A DNA stretch of 64,000 bases from Variovorax paradoxus (GTDB lineage: Bacteria > Pseudomonadota > Gammaproteobacteria > Burkholderiales > Burkholderiaceae_C): contig NZ_JAUSXL010000002.1 of the NCBI RefSeq assembly GCF_030815975.1, positions 3,894,501-3,958,500 on the forward strand, given 5' to 3'. The translations under genes were made by a program, and so were the position numbers. Below the pieces are notes generated by a model that was not told where the DNA came from, searched no databases, and saw nothing but the letters and a program-made list of their open reading frames with translations. This document shows positions 40,972 through 49,630 of this stretch, piece after piece (positions within the stretch are counted from its first letter, which is position 1; each line of letters begins with the position of its first letter).

Positions 40972-42207
40972 TCAAAGCCGTTCCGACATCCCGTTGAGGT
41001 AGGCGCGCACGGCCGCGTTGCTGCTGAGGCCGATCGCGCGGTCATAGGCCTGGCGCGCCGCGGCGCGCGCGCCGCCGGCTGCGAGCAGGTAGGCGCGGGC
41101 GGCCCAGAACGGCTGGTAGCTCGCCACCTCGGCAGCCGGAATGGCCTCCAGCGCGCGCAGGCCGATCTCCGGGCCGCGCGCATTGGCCAGCGCGCAGGCC
41201 AGGCTGACCTGGGCACCGATGCTGGACCGCAGCGCCAGCAGTCCTTCGTAGAGCGACACCAGCACTTCGGGCGGCACGGGCGCACCGACACGACGCTCGC
41301 AATGGGCCGACTGGATCGCCGCCTCCAGCTGGTAGGGGCCGAGCGATTTCATCTGCGAGGCCCGGCGCAGGCAGCGTTCGGCCTCCGCGAGCAGGTCGGG
41401 GTTCCAGCGCAGCGGGTCCTGCTGGTCGAGCGGCACGTAGGCGCCGGTTTCGCTGCGGCGCGCCGCGGCGCGGCTTTCGCAGAAGAGCATCAGCGCGAGC
41501 AGGCCCAGCGGCTCGGGCTCATCGGGCATCAGGCTGCACAGGATGCGGCCGAGGTCGATGGCCTCGGCGGTGAGGCCGCGCGGCAGGGCGTCGGCGCCGT
41601 CGACGTCGTCCCAGCCGGTGCCGTAGGCGGCGTAGATGCCGCCCTGCACATCCTGCAGCCGCTGTGCAAGCTCGCGCGCCTGCGGGTACTCGAAGGGAAT
41701 GCCCGCGGCGCGGATGCGTGCCTTGGCCCGCACCAGCCGCTGGCCGAGAGTGGAAGGCGCGGTGAGAAAGGCGCCGGCCATGCGGGCGGCGTCGAGCCCG
41801 AGCACGGTCTGCAGCATCAGCGGCGCGCGGGCCGCCGCGTCGATGGCGGGGTGCGCGCAGACGAACATCAGGCGCAGCCGCTCGTCGGGCACGGCCGCGC
41901 CTTCGGTGCCGGCCGCGTCGTCCACCTCGCCGGCCAGCAGCAGCAGGGTCTGTGTCGCGTCATCCTGCACGCGGCTGTGGCGCCAGGCGTCGAGCTTGCG
42001 GTGCCGCGCCACGCTCAGCAGCCAGGCGTCGGGCTGCGCGGGAATGCCGTCGGCCGGCCAGCGCTCGAGCGCACGCGCGAAGGCCTCGGCGAGCGCATCT
42101 TCCGATGCGGCGATGTCGTGCGTGCGTGCGCACAGAATGGCCAGCAGGCGGCCGTACGACTCGCGCGCCGCACGTTCGGCGGCCTGGTGAGCCGCCGGGT
42201 CGTTCAC
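40972..42207 (-). CDS. ECF42-type RNA polymerase sigma factor with TPR-like tail
   Basis: A 411-residue sigma factor. Regions 2 and 4 sit in the first 170 residues (SEDALAEAFARALERWP, PDAWLLSVARHRKLDAWRH; region 4 near LDAARMAGAFLTAPSTLGQRLVRAK), followed by a 230-residue helical C-terminal extension ending in TPR-like repeats. The extension and the coupled DGPF protein gene identify the ECF42 group, which lacks a normal anti-sigma factor. It starts at GTG 42207, whose GTGA overlaps the stop of the DGPF gene. The regulon cannot be read here. Confidence 0.88.
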   Translation of the reverse strand: MNDPAAHQAAERAARESYGRLLAILCARTHDIAASEDALAEAFARALERWPADGIPAQPDAWLLSVARHRKLDAWRHSRVQDDATQTLLLLAGEVDDAAGTEGAAVPDERLRLMFVCAHPAIDAAARAPLMLQTVLGLDAARMAGAFLTAPSTLGQRLVRAKARIRAAGIPFEYPQARELAQRLQDVQGGIYAAYGTGWDDVDGADALPRGLTAEAIDLGRILCSLMPDEPEPLGLLALMLFCESRAAARRSETGAYVPLDQQDPLRWNPDLLAEAERCLRRASQMKSLGPYQLEAAIQSAHCERRVGAPVPPEVLVSLYEGLLALRSSIGAQVSLACALANARGPEIGLRALEAIPAAEVASYQPFWAARAYLLAAGGARAAARQAYDRAIGLSSNAAVRAYLNGMSERL

Positions 42208-42575
42208 GGTGTCGCCGCAGCGATGGCTGTGGCCGTGAAGACCGGCCGCACCTCGACGCCCCCGCTGGCCGCGCAAGGCGCGCGAGCCGCCCATTCGAGC
42301 GCGGCATCGAGGTCGGGCACGTCGACCACAAAATAGCCGCCGAGCTGCTCCTTGGTGTCGGCGAAGGGGCCGTCCTGCACCTGGCGCTTGTCGCCGCGCA
42401 CGCGCAGCGTGGTGCCGGTCATGGGCGGAAAAAGGCCGTGGCCCCCGAGCGAAATGCCCGACTGGCGCACCGCATCGGCATACGCCATCCAGTTGGCCCG
42501 GTAGGCCTGCGAGGAAGCGTCGTCCCTTTGTTCGAATTCGGCCGCGGGCTGATAGAACATCAACATGTACTGCAT
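42204..42575 (-). CDS. DGPF / YCII-related protein paired with ECF42 sigma factor
   Basis: A 123-residue small protein starting MQYMLMFYQPAAEFEQRDD. The signature QDGPFADTKEQLGGYF contains the DGPF motif of the YCII-related family. Such proteins are the usual genomic partner of ECF42 sigma factors; their biochemical role is not settled. A GGAG stands before the ATG. It lies upstream of and overlaps the sigma factor gene by four bases. Confidence 0.92.
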   Translation of the reverse strand: MQYMLMFYQPAAEFEQRDDASSQAYRANWMAYADAVRQSGISLGGHGLFPPMTGTTLRVRGDKRQVQDGPFADTKEQLGGYFVVDVPDLDAALEWAARAPCAASGGVEVRPVFTATAIAAATP

Positions 42576-42723
42576 GGTGTTTCTCCATTGTGGAAAAGCT
42601 GCTGAGCAGGATCGCTCACCACAATGACGGCCCGCCGGCGGTCATTTCGACACGGCGTCCGTGTCGAGCAGATGATTTTTTACGCTATTGCCGTTTGGCG
42701 CAATGGCTGGGCTACCTACGGCT

Positions 42724-44085
42724 TCAGGCCGCCTTGGCCTGGACGGCGGGCGCGAACATGGCCTCCATTTCGCTTCGCAGCCGGTAGGCGGGGGTCGAAG
42801 TGTCCATGGCCACGTCGGCCCAGCAGAGGCTCTGGCCTTTTTTCACGGGGCGCACCAGCCTGACGTTGTGCGCCAGTCCGAGCGGCAGGCCACCCAGGCG
42901 CAGCGAGCGCTCGGCCGGCAGCAGCTTGCCCCAGACGGTGTAGCCGCCTTCGCCGTCGAGCATTTCGCCAGCGGCCAGGTCGCGCTTGGCCGTGGCCACC
43001 ACGTCGGCGTTCCAGCAGGTGGCCACGCCGGTCGCTTCGCCGCGCAAGGCGACACTGGCCACCGACATGCCGACTTCCAGGCCGATCAGGTGCCAGCGCT
43101 TGTAGAGCGTGAAGTAGCGTCCGCTCGGGTCGGTGTGGGCGTTGTATTCCTCGAAGCAGTTCTTGATGTAGTCGGTCTCGGCCTCGACCGTGACCCACAC
43201 GCCCATGCGGATGTCGTAAGGGATCTTCCGGCCATTCGCCTCGAGCGAGGAAATGACCTCGACCATGCCCTTGCGCTCGAGCACGCCGCCTTCGCTTTGC
43301 GGCCGCGTGACAAAGGGGATGTCCTCCACGCTCGCGGGCGGGTAGAGCAATCCGTCCGAAGGCACGGTGAGGCCGGTGGCGTTGGCCACCGCCGAGCTTT
43401 CGATGGATGGCTTGGAGCCGTCGAGAAAACTGTTGAACATCTTCGGGTTGAGGCCGCCGCGCAGCGCCTGTTCGGGCGTGAGGCCGTAGTTGCCCCAGAC
43501 GGTTTCGGGCGTCGATTCGGTGAAGTGCGGCAGCCACTTGTGGCCGCGTCCGGCCGCGACCACCGGAAAGCCGCAGGTGCGCGCCCAGTCGACCAGGTCG
43601 CAGATCAGCGCGGGCTGGTCGCCGAAGGCCAGCGAATAGATCACGCCGGCCTGCTGCGCCTTGCGCGCGAGCAGCGGGCCGCAGAAGGCATCGGCCTCGA
43701 CGGTCACGTTGACCACGTGCTTGCCGTGCGCGAAGGCATCCAGGCAATGCTCGACGGCCGCCACCGGGTTGCCGGTGCACTCGACCACGATGTCGATCGA
43801 GGGCTCGCGCGTCACGGCCTGCCAGTCGTCAGTGATCCAGGTGGCGCCACTCTGAAGGGCCTGCTGCACCGAGCCCGCCGCGGCGCGCTCCGGGTTCCAG
43901 CCGACGCGCTCGAGATTGACGCGCGCCGCCGCGGGCGACAGGTCGGCAATCGCCACCAGCTGCACGCCGGGCGTGCGCGGGATCTGCGCGAGGTACATCG
44001 AGCCGAACTTGCCGGCGCCGATCAGGCCGATGCGGATGGGGCGGCCTTCGGCGGCGCGCTGCTGCAGGCGGGTGTGGAGGCTCAT
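42724..44085 (-). CDS. NAD(P)-dependent oxidoreductase with C-terminal SAF-like domain
   Basis: A 453-residue protein. The N terminus has a Rossmann nucleotide loop, IRIGLIGAGKFGSMYLAQIP, and a homoserine-dehydrogenase-like VECTGNPVAAVEHCLDAFAHGKHVVNV stretch (in two halves). The C-terminal 100 residues (ATAKRDLAAGEMLDGEGGYT) look like the SAF domain that is also found in FlgA-type proteins. The substrate is unknown. It is four bases after the dioxygenase gene and presumably in one operon with it and the GntR gene. Confidence 0.82.
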   Translation of the reverse strand: MSLHTRLQQRAAEGRPIRIGLIGAGKFGSMYLAQIPRTPGVQLVAIADLSPAAARVNLERVGWNPERAAAGSVQQALQSGATWITDDWQAVTREPSIDIVVECTGNPVAAVEHCLDAFAHGKHVVNVTVEADAFCGPLLARKAQQAGVIYSLAFGDQPALICDLVDWARTCGFPVVAAGRGHKWLPHFTESTPETVWGNYGLTPEQALRGGLNPKMFNSFLDGSKPSIESSAVANATGLTVPSDGLLYPPASVEDIPFVTRPQSEGGVLERKGMVEVISSLEANGRKIPYDIRMGVWVTVEAETDYIKNCFEEYNAHTDPSGRYFTLYKRWHLIGLEVGMSVASVALRGEATGVATCWNADVVATAKRDLAAGEMLDGEGGYTVWGKLLPAERSLRLGGLPLGLAHNVRLVRPVKKGQSLCWADVAMDTSTPAYRLRSEMEAMFAPAVQAKAA

Positions 44086-44089
44086 GGCG

Positions 44090-44995
44090 TCAGGCCTCCG
44101 CGGTGTCGAGGACTTCGAGCGAAGTCTTGAGCGCGCCTTCAGGCAGGCCGTTCTTCCACGGCACCTCGACCGGGTAGGGCTTCAGCAGGCAGTCGTCGGG
44201 CAGCATCTCGATGGGCGTGAAGTTTCTGTGTGCGATGTACTCGGGCCGCTTGTGGCGGCGGATGTGGTTGCTGACGGCACACAGGCTCAGGTACACCGCC
44301 ACGCGGTTGAAGGGCGAGAGGTTGCTGCCCGAGGCGTGCACGAGGCAGCTGTGGAACAGGATCATCGAACCGGCGGGGCCCTTGGGCGAGACGATGCCTC
44401 CCCCGACGTGGCGGCCCGCCGCGTCGTAATGTCCTTTGCCGCCGGCGCGGTCGACCAGCTGCGCGATCAATTCGTTATCGACCGTCCAGAGCGGATAGCT
44501 GGTGGTCGTGAGGTCGTGCTTCGCATCCACCACGCCCTTGCGGTGGCTGCCCGGAATGAACATCAGCGGGCCGTTGTGCTCGGTCACTTCATCGAGAAAG
44601 ATCGCGACGTTCATCGCGCGTTCGGTGGGCATCAGGTCGTCGTTGAGCCAGGTGCCGTAGTCCTGGTGCCACTGCCACACCTCGCCTTCGAAAGCCATCT
44701 TGCCGTTGATCTTGAACTGGTGCATGTAGACCTCTTCGTCGAAGAGATCCATCACCGGACCGACCATGCGCGGATGGCGCGCGAGCCGCGCGAAGGGCTC
44801 GCTGATCAGGTGCGCTGCAAAGTTGGTGCGCACCGCATCCGAGCCTTTCTCGCGCACGTTGAAGGCTTCGCGCCTGCTGTACAGGTCTGGCACCGCGTCG
44901 GTCAGCGCCCTGGTTTCTTCGGGCGAGAAATGGCCGGGAAAGAACAGGTAGCCGTCGCGCTCGAATTGCGCGCGCTGCTCGGGGGTCAACTTCAT
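44090..44995 (-). CDS. Phytanoyl-CoA dioxygenase (PhyH) family Fe/2-oxoglutarate enzyme
   Basis: A 301-residue non-haem iron oxygenase. The metal triad reads H110-x-D112 (WQWHQDYGTW) and H220 (CLVHASGSN), and R231 is placed to bind 2-oxoglutarate. The pattern is close to EctD-type hydroxylases of free small molecules, but the ectoine-specific signature was not recognised and no ect genes are near. It lies between the GntR regulator, whose stop it overlaps by four bases, and an oxidoreductase, suggesting oxidative catabolism of a small metabolite. Confidence 0.88.
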   Translation of the reverse strand: MKLTPEQRAQFERDGYLFFPGHFSPEETRALTDAVPDLYSRREAFNVREKGSDAVRTNFAAHLISEPFARLARHPRMVGPVMDLFDEEVYMHQFKINGKMAFEGEVWQWHQDYGTWLNDDLMPTERAMNVAIFLDEVTEHNGPLMFIPGSHRKGVVDAKHDLTTTSYPLWTVDNELIAQLVDRAGGKGHYDAAGRHVGGGIVSPKGPAGSMILFHSCLVHASGSNLSPFNRVAVYLSLCAVSNHIRRHKRPEYIAHRNFTPIEMLPDDCLLKPYPVEVPWKNGLPEGALKTSLEVLDTAEA

Positions 44996-45699
44996 GCCTT
45001 GTCTCCTTTGCGGGTGGGGGTGGATGCGGATGCGGTGCGCGCGAGCTGCTGCGCGAGCCGCCGGCTCAGTGCCTCGCTGGCCCGGGCGACGTGTTCCTCG
45101 CTCAGCTGCGCGGCGCGCTGCGCATGGCCGGCGGCAATGGCGGCGGCGATGGCTTCGTGCTCGTCCCAGAGCGTCTCGCGCTGCGGCTCGGCCTGCAGCA
45201 CCGCGCCCATCGCGCGGCGCAGGTGGCGCCAGTGCTGGTCGGCGCTCTGGCCGATCAGCGGATTGCCCGAGGCTTCATAGATGGCGTGGTGAAAGGCCAT
45301 GTCGGCATCGATCATGGCTTCGACATTGCGCCCGCGCGCCGCACGGCGGCCGCGCTCCATCAGCCTGGGGTCGATGCGAAAGCGCTGCTGTGCGGCGAGC
45401 CGCGCGGCCAGCACGTCGAGCGCGCCGCGCACCTGGTAGACCTTGCGCATCCACTCGGCGTCGAGCGGCGCCACCAGCACGCCGCGGCCGGGCGCGTCAT
45501 GCACGAAGCCGTCTTTCTTGAGCAGGCGCAGCGCCTGCAGCACGGGCTGGCGCGACACCGACAGGCGCTGCGCGATGTCTTCCTGCGTGATCCGCTCGCC
45601 GGGCGCCAGCGCGCCGCTGCTGATGGCGCCGAGCAGGGAGCGATAGACCTGGTCGACGAGGTCGGGCGCGACTTCGATGCTGACGAGCTGGGCGGGCAT
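44992..45699 (-). CDS. GntR family regulator, FCD domain
   Basis: A 235-residue regulator: winged helix with ITQEDIAQRLSVSRQPVLQA (residues 37-56) and a helical FCD effector domain containing the metal-type histidines (DMAFHHAIYEASGN). It heads the operon of the dioxygenase and oxidoreductase and faces a divergent dehydratase. A 12-bp palindrome of the FCD type lies 20 bases upstream, so autoregulation is likely. The effector is probably the pathway substrate or an intermediate. Confidence 0.93.
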   Translation of the reverse strand: MPAQLVSIEVAPDLVDQVYRSLLGAISSGALAPGERITQEDIAQRLSVSRQPVLQALRLLKKDGFVHDAPGRGVLVAPLDAEWMRKVYQVRGALDVLAARLAAQQRFRIDPRLMERGRRAARGRNVEAMIDADMAFHHAIYEASGNPLIGQSADQHWRHLRRAMGAVLQAEPQRETLWDEHEAIAAAIAAGHAQRAAQLSEEHVARASEALSRRLAQQLARTASASTPTRKGDKA

Positions 45700-45718
45700 A
45701 GGCGTCTTTTCCTTGAAC

Positions 45719-45730
45719 TCTGTATACAGA
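45719..45730. promoter_or_regulatory. Candidate GntR/FCD operator
   Basis: TCTGTATACAGA is a perfect 12-bp palindrome with the TNGTATACNA-type core seen for FCD regulators. It lies 20 bases before the gntR start on the minus strand and overlaps TATTCT/TATACA, possible -10 sequences of gntR. The divergent dehydratase starts 85 bases away and could be controlled from the same site. Confidence 0.65.
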
Positions 45731-45802
45731 ATACGAAAATAGGGGCCGCCGCGTATCCCGGGTTTTTACCCATGGGGGCTGCAAAAGAACGTAACCCGCC
45801 GC

Positions 45803-45808
45803 TAAGCT
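45803..45808 (+). promoter_or_regulatory. Candidate -10 for threonine dehydratase-like gene
   Basis: TAAGCT ends six bases before the ATG at 45815, a leaderless layout. No strong -35 was found. Confidence 0.35.
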
Positions 45809-45814
45809 CGACCC

Positions 45815-46771
45815 ATGCAACTCCCTACCTACGACGACGTCATCGCCGCGGCCGCGCGGCTCGAAGGCCATGCCCACCGCACGCCGGTGCTGCAATCGAC
45901 CACCGCCAATGAACGCTGGGGCGCCCGGTTCTTCTTCAAGTGCGAGAACTTCCAGCGCATGGGCGCATTCAAGTTCCGCGGTGCGTTCAACGCGCTGTCG
46001 AAGTTCGACGCCGCGCAGCGCAAGGGCGGCGTGATCGCGTTCTCTTCGGGCAACCATGCGCAGGCCATCGCGCTGTCGGCACGGCTCTTGTCGATGCCGG
46101 CCGTGATCGTCATGCCCAAGGACGCGCCGGCCGCCAAGGTCGCGGCAACGCGGGGCTACGGCGCCGAAGTGGTGATGTACGACCGCTTCACCGAAGACCG
46201 CGAGGCGCTCACGAAGCGGCTCGCGCAGGAACGCGGCATGACGATGATCCCGCCCTACGACCATCCCGACGTGCTCGCGGGACAGGGCACGGCCGTGAAG
46301 GAACTGATCGAGGAAACCGGCCCGCTCGACCAGCTGTTCGTGTGCCTGGGCGGCGGCGGGCTGCTGTCGGGTTCGGCGCTGTCGGCACGCGCGCTGGCGC
46401 CCGGCTGCAAGGTCTACGGCGTGGAGCCCGAGGCGGGCAACGACGGCCAGCAATCATTGCGCACCGGGAAGATCGTGCACATCGAAACGCCCAAGACCAT
46501 TGCCGACGGTGCGCAGACGCAGCACCTGGGCGAATACACCTTCGGCATCATCCGCCGCGACGTGGACGACATCTTCACCGTGACGGACGCGCAGCTCGTG
46601 GAGGCGATGCGCTTCTTTGCCGAGCGCATGAAGATCGTGGTCGAGCCGACCGGCTGCCTCGCCTTCGCTGGCGCGGTCGCTGCCGGCAAGCGCATTGCAG
46701 GCCAGCGCATCGGCATCGTGGTCAGCGGCGGCAACGTGGATCTCTCGCGCTACGCGGCGCTGCTTGCGTAG
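45815..46771 (+). CDS. Threonine/serine dehydratase or serine racemase-type PLP enzyme
   Basis: A 318-residue fold-type II PLP enzyme. The PLP lysine is K53 in MGAFKFRGAFNAL, with FSSGNHAQAIA and the phosphate-binding loop GGGGLLSG. There is no C-terminal ACT/regulatory domain, so it is the short catabolic type: threonine or serine dehydratase, serine racemase or threo-3-hydroxyaspartate ammonia-lyase. The context of a dioxygenase and a GntR regulator on the other side of the intergenic region makes a hydroxylated amino acid an appealing substrate, as inference. Confidence 0.88.
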   Translation: MQLPTYDDVIAAAARLEGHAHRTPVLQSTTANERWGARFFFKCENFQRMGAFKFRGAFNALSKFDAAQRKGGVIAFSSGNHAQAIALSARLLSMPAVIVMPKDAPAAKVAATRGYGAEVVMYDRFTEDREALTKRLAQERGMTMIPPYDHPDVLAGQGTAVKELIEETGPLDQLFVCLGGGGLLSGSALSARALAPGCKVYGVEPEAGNDGQQSLRTGKIVHIETPKTIADGAQTQHLGEYTFGIIRRDVDDIFTVTDAQLVEAMRFFAERMKIVVEPTGCLAFAGAVAAGKRIAGQRIGIVVSGGNVDLSRYAALLA

Positions 46772-46772
46772 C

Positions 46773-47423
46773 TCAGGCGCGTATTCCCTCGGCCGTGAGG
46801 TGCAGCAGGCGGTCCGCACGGGCTGCCGCACTCTCGGAATGCGTCACCAGCACCAGCGAGGCGCCGTGCTCGCGCGTCTGGCCGATCAGCAGTTCCATCA
46901 CCTTCGAAGCGGTGCCCGGGTCCAGGTTGCCGGTGGGCTCGTCGGCCAGCAGCAGGGCGGGCCGGTGCACCAGCGCGCGCGCAATCGCCACGCGCTGCAG
47001 CTGGCCGCCCGAGAGCGTCTGCGGCAGCCGCGCGCCCATGCCGGGCAGGCCCACCGCGTCGAGCATGTGGGCGACGCGGCTTTCGTCGCGTTTGCCGCCC
47101 AGCAGCATCAGCGGCAGCGAGACGTTCTGCGCCACGTCCAGGTGCGGCAGCACGTGAAAGGCCTGGAACACGAAGCCCACGTGCCGCCGGCGCCAGAGCG
47201 CGCAGGCTTCGCCGTCGAGCGCGCCGATGTCGGTGCCGTCGTGCGTGACGGTGCCCGCATCCCAGCTGTCGAGTCCGGCCATGCAGTTGAGCAGCGTCGA
47301 CTTGCCGACGCCCGACTCGCCGACGATGGCGACGAACTCGCCGGACTCGACGCCGAGCGTCACGTTCTCGAACACGGGCACGTCGCCGTAGTGCTTGGCG
47401 AGACCGGAAATGCGCAGCGTCAT
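46773..47423 (-). CDS. LolD/YbbA-type ABC transporter ATPase
   Basis: A 216-residue ATP-binding protein of the MacB/LolD class. Walker A is GESGVGKST (residues 36-44), signature [15 protein letters not shown], Walker [15 protein letters not shown], and the H-loop is in [10 protein letters not shown]. It needs an FtsX-type permease, and none is next to it; the only one in the window is 7 kb away at 36830. It overlaps the miaA stop by four bases and so is expressed with miaA. Confidence 0.9.
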   Translation of the reverse strand: MTLRISGLAKHYGDVPVFENVTLGVESGEFVAIVGESGVGKSTLLNCMAGLDSWDAGTVTHDGTDIGALDGEACALWRRRHVGFVFQAFHVLPHLDVAQNVSLPLMLLGGKRDESRVAHMLDAVGLPGMGARLPQTLSGGQLQRVAIARALVHRPALLLADEPTGNLDPGTASKVMELLIGQTREHGASLVLVTHSESAAARADRLLHLTAEGIRA

Positions 47424-48406
47424 GCGATGGTGCCTGCAATGCGTTGAACCGCCGTCTCCACGGCGCCGGGCGCATCGCAGGCGATGACGGTGCGCGCCGG
47501 CATGCTGCGCAGCCACGTGATCTGCCGCTTGGCAAGCTGGCGCGTGGCCGCGATGCCGCGTTCGCGCAGGTCGTCCATGGCCTTGGCATCGGGCTTGAAG
47601 CCGCCGCATGCATCGAGCATTTCCCACGCCTGCCGGTAGCCCACGCAGCGCATCGAAGGCAGGTCGGTCGACAGATCGCCGCGCGCGCGCAGCGCCCTGA
47701 CCTCGTCGAGGAAGCCGGCGGCCAGCATGGCGTCGAAGCGCTCGGCAATGCGCGAATGCAGCCAGGCGCGGTCGGTGGGTTCGAGCGAGAACAGCGCGCC
47801 GCCGGCCAAACCGTTGACTGCCTTGTTTTCGGCGGCATGAAAGCTCGACAAGGGCTGGCCGCTGCTTTCCCACACTTCGAGCGCGCGCTGGATGCGCTGG
47901 CTGTCCTGCGGTGCAAGGCGCGCGGCCGTCACGGGATCGACCTTGGCGAGTCGCGCATGCATGGCGGGCCAGCCCAGCGTTGCGGCTTCGGCGTCGAGGC
48001 GTGCGCGCACGGCGGCATCCGCGGCGGGCATGGCGTCGATGCCGTCGAACAAGGCCTTGAAATACATCATGGTGCCGCCCACCAGCAGCGGCAATGCCCC
48101 GCGTGCGCGGATCTCGCCGACGAGCCGCGTCGCGTCGGACACGAAGGCGGCGGCGCTGTAGCTTTCGCGCGGGTCGAGGATGTCGATCAGGTGATGCGGC
48201 ACGGCGGTCTGTTCGGCCTGGCTGGGCTTGGCGGTGCCGATATCCATGCCGCGATAGACCAGCGCGGAATCGACGCTGACGATCTCGACCGGGCGCACCC
48301 GCGCCAGCGCGAGCGCCACCGCTGTCTTGCCGGAGGCGGTCGGCCCCGCGAGCGCGATGTATGTCGGGTTTTCAGGAAGGCCGGAGGCGGCAGCGGAGGG
48401 CGGCAT
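47420..48406 (-). CDS. miaA: tRNA dimethylallyltransferase MiaA
   Basis: A 328-residue enzyme that adds dimethylallyl to A37 of tRNAs reading U-starting codons. The P-loop is GPTASGKT (residues 21-28), followed by [43 protein letters not shown], and the C-terminal [11 protein letters not shown] and [13 protein letters not shown] tRNA-contact motifs. It is full length. It is part of the mutL-miaA neighbourhood, with the hydrolase gene between them here. Confidence 0.97.
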   Translation of the reverse strand: MPPSAAASGLPENPTYIALAGPTASGKTAVALALARVRPVEIVSVDSALVYRGMDIGTAKPSQAEQTAVPHHLIDILDPRESYSAAAFVSDATRLVGEIRARGALPLLVGGTMMYFKALFDGIDAMPAADAAVRARLDAEAATLGWPAMHARLAKVDPVTAARLAPQDSQRIQRALEVWESSGQPLSSFHAAENKAVNGLAGGALFSLEPTDRAWLHSRIAERFDAMLAAGFLDEVRALRARGDLSTDLPSMRCVGYRQAWEMLDACGGFKPDAKAMDDLRERGIAATRQLAKRQITWLRSMPARTVIACDAPGAVETAVQRIAGTIA

Positions 48407-48448
48407 AAGCGCCCGAGGGTAACAACAAAAACGAAGCCCGGCCTTGCG

Positions 48449-49447
48449 TCAGATCGCCTGCGCGCTGGCACTGGCCTTGCCGCGCGCTTCCTGCGGCAGG
48501 GCGGGCGCATCCGCATGCGGGGCCGTCGGCGAGACAGGCAGCGATTGCGCGCCTCGCAGCACAGGCGTGCCTTCTCCTTGCCGCGACGCCAGCGTGGTCT
48601 CGGGCTTCATGCGGAACAGCTGCGAAAGCGCCGAGCGGTACTGCGCCTCGCCAATCGAATTGGTGTTGTGGTGCGATCCACCCTCCACCAGCACAAAGAG
48701 CTTGGGCACCGTGGCCGCGTTGTAGAGCTTGCGGCCCAGTGTGGGGTTGATCAGGCTGTCGGCGGTGCCGTGCACCACCAGCAGCGGCGCGCCGATGTCC
48801 TTGACCCGGTTGATTGCCTCGAAGCGCTGCGTGATGAGCGGGCCGAACGGCAGCCAGCCCCACTTGAAGCCGCTCACCACGTCGGCAATGGAGGTGAAGG
48901 TGCTTTCGACGATGGTGCCGCTCTCGTCGTTGACGTTCGCGGCCAGGTCGATGCCGATGGCGCCGCCGAGCGAATGGCCGAAGATGTAGCGATGCTGCCG
49001 TGGGTGGCGGGCGGCAAGCCAGGTCCAGGCGGCGCGGGCGTCCTCGCGGGCCGATTCTTCCGACGGCAGGCCCTTGGAGCTCTTGCCGAAACCCCGGTAG
49101 TCGATCGCCAGCACCGAGAAGCCGAGCTCGTGCATGCGCTGGATGCGCGGCGCGGAGCCGGCCACGTTGTAGCGGGCGCCGTGCAGGTACAGCATGACCG
49201 GCCGGTCGGTGGTCTCGGGTTCGCCGCCGAGCCAGAGGCCGTGAAGGCGCGCGGATTCGCCGGTGATGGACGACTGGAAGTCGATCCAGACGTCCTGCAT
49301 GCCCTCGGTCATGGTGGCGGTGTTGCCCCAGCTGCGGTCGCTGGGCTGAAAGATCCACTCGCGTTGCTGTTCGTCGAATGTGGAGCAGCCGGCGGCCAGA
49401 AGGGCGCACAGCGAAAGAACGGAGGCAAGGAGTGACCAGCGTTTCAT
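48449..49447 (-). CDS. Alpha/beta hydrolase lipoprotein
   Basis: A 332-residue lipoprotein (LAAGC, C21). The alpha/beta hydrolase core shows the oxyanion strand MLYLHGARYNVAGS, the nucleophile elbow FGHSLGGAIG, the acid in VVHGTADSLINP and the histidine in EGGSHHNTN. A 60-residue polar Ala/Pro tail follows. It resembles BEM46/DUF-type membrane-attached hydrolases; the substrate is unknown. It stands between mutL and miaA where E. coli has no gene. Confidence 0.87.
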   Translation of the reverse strand: MKRWSLLASVLSLCALLAAGCSTFDEQQREWIFQPSDRSWGNTATMTEGMQDVWIDFQSSITGESARLHGLWLGGEPETTDRPVMLYLHGARYNVAGSAPRIQRMHELGFSVLAIDYRGFGKSSKGLPSEESAREDARAAWTWLAARHPRQHRYIFGHSLGGAIGIDLAANVNDESGTIVESTFTSIADVVSGFKWGWLPFGPLITQRFEAINRVKDIGAPLLVVHGTADSLINPTLGRKLYNAATVPKLFVLVEGGSHHNTNSIGEAQYRSALSQLFRMKPETTLASRQGEGTPVLRGAQSLPVSPTAPHADAPALPQEARGKASASAQAI

Positions 49448-49630
49448 GAGCTTAGAGGGACAGCGAAGCCGGCGGAAAGTTCATGCTTTCGGCTGAAACG
49501 CGCCGACATTGCGCTCCAGCACCTCCCCACGGTGCTCGAGTGGCACTTTGTTCTACACATGCAACGCCCGTGCCCGCTTCACGGATGACCTCCGAAAACC
49601 CCGGAAAAACCCTCAAGATGCCCTGATTTG
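49448..49630. other. Intergenic spacer without recognised feature
   Basis: The 183 bases between the hydrolase and mutL genes were read on both strands. No gene, tRNA or strong hairpin was recognised. It presumably holds the hydrolase promoter on the minus strand. Confidence 0.6.

Noticed and set aside
40946..40975. TTGACG / CGTCAA inverted repeat between the beta-lactamase-like and sigma factor genes as a terminator
   Set aside because: The arms are six bases, the loop is 18 bases and there is no T-run; it mostly contains the two stop codons.
48407..48448. Terminator hairpin after the hydrolase gene on the minus strand
   Set aside because: There is a T-rich stretch but the stem (AAG/CTT around GCCGGG) is only three pairs, so it is too weak to call.
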